Positions 5,775-5,882 of a DNA stretch of 5,882 nucleotides are shown one piece after another. The translations under genes and the position numbers were made by a program. Origin of the DNA: Gallionellaceae bacterium (GTDB taxonomy: Bacteria > Pseudomonadota > Gammaproteobacteria > Burkholderiales > Gallionellaceae); the NCBI GenBank assembly GCA_947445045.1, contig CANFCA010000081.1, positions 1 to 5,882 on the forward strand, in the 5' to 3' direction. The notes under the pieces are model-generated. The model was not told where the DNA came from. It did no database searches and was given only the letters and a program-made list of their open reading frames with translations. Position 1 is the first letter of the stretch. The number at the start of each line of letters is the position of its first letter.

Positions 5775-5882
5775 TTTAATTCTCCATTAATAATTTAGAA
5801 ATTTTCTACGACTCACTGCACACCCAAACGCCCTATGTTTAGCGAAAGAACGCTTGCGGCATCGGTACTGTATCTACGTTTA
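5775..5882. other. upstream region of the H1-like gene and unresolved right edge
   Basis: The 5775-5810 part is A/T-rich and holds the GGAGA ribosome site and a small inverted repeat (TAGAAA and TTTCTA, 5796-5808, around a single centre base). A promoter for the H1-like gene is expected here, but I find no convincing -35/-10 pair. Further right, a minus-strand frame is open from the window edge to a TAA at 5839-5841 and encodes NVDTVPMPQAFFR with ordinary codon use. It could be the last residues of an upstream gene in the same direction. Another minus-strand frame ending at 5813 and a plus-strand ATG at 5835 are also open, so no gene is called. Confidence 0.35.

Noticed and set aside
5530..5790. 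Plus-strand open frame rich in Phe and Ala opposite the H1-like gene, resembling a hydrophobic membrane protein
   Set aside because: It is the complement of Lys/Ala codon repeats. The minus strand has the ribosome binding site, the terminator and a known protein type.

Overview
The window is about 50% G+C and reads like an ordinary chromosomal segment of a betaproteobacterium. The evidence is a beta-type TonB C-terminus, the aroE-mtgA pair, an MgtE with an extended His-rich N-terminus, and a lysine/alanine H1-like protein of the kind common in that class. Placement in the Nitrosomonadales (Gallionellaceae or relatives) is a guess from overall impression; the sequence does not prove it.

Layout, left to right. 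Positions 1-213 hold the 3' end of a TonB-family gene that enters from the left. Positions 293-2197 encode a FimV-like envelope protein: signal peptide, periplasmic FimV N-domain, coiled coil, one membrane span, cytoplasmic FimV C-terminal (TPR-like) segment, and a final domain resembling the N-terminal MshEN domain of type II secretion and type IV pilus ATPases. A 133-bp gap follows, with an inverted repeat and a promoter-like element. Then come aroE (2331-3179, shikimate dehydrogenase) and, 11 bp downstream, mtgA (3191-3889, peptidoglycan glycosyltransferase), probably one transcript. mgtE (3943-5397, Mg2+ channel/transporter) follows behind its own -10-like element. The last gene (5517-5774) is on the minus strand, convergent with mgtE, and encodes an 85-residue H1-like DNA-binding protein. 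A hairpin terminator for it lies at 5482-5502. The final ~65 bp may include the end of another minus-strand gene, but too little is present to call it.

Most genes are housekeeping: envelope energy transduction, aromatic amino-acid precursor synthesis, cell wall polymerisation and magnesium uptake. The least ordinary item is the FimV-like protein. It has no visible LysM motif, it sits between a tonB-family gene and aroE, and its C-terminal domain has one well-kept and one degenerate copy of the MshEN repeat. This suggests a possible link between a polar or pilus-associated scaffold and either c-di-GMP or an assembly ATPase-type fold. Second-tier observations are a sharp G+C dip inside aroE and the slippage-prone repeats of the H1-like gene. 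I see no mobile element, CRISPR array, tRNA or rRNA.
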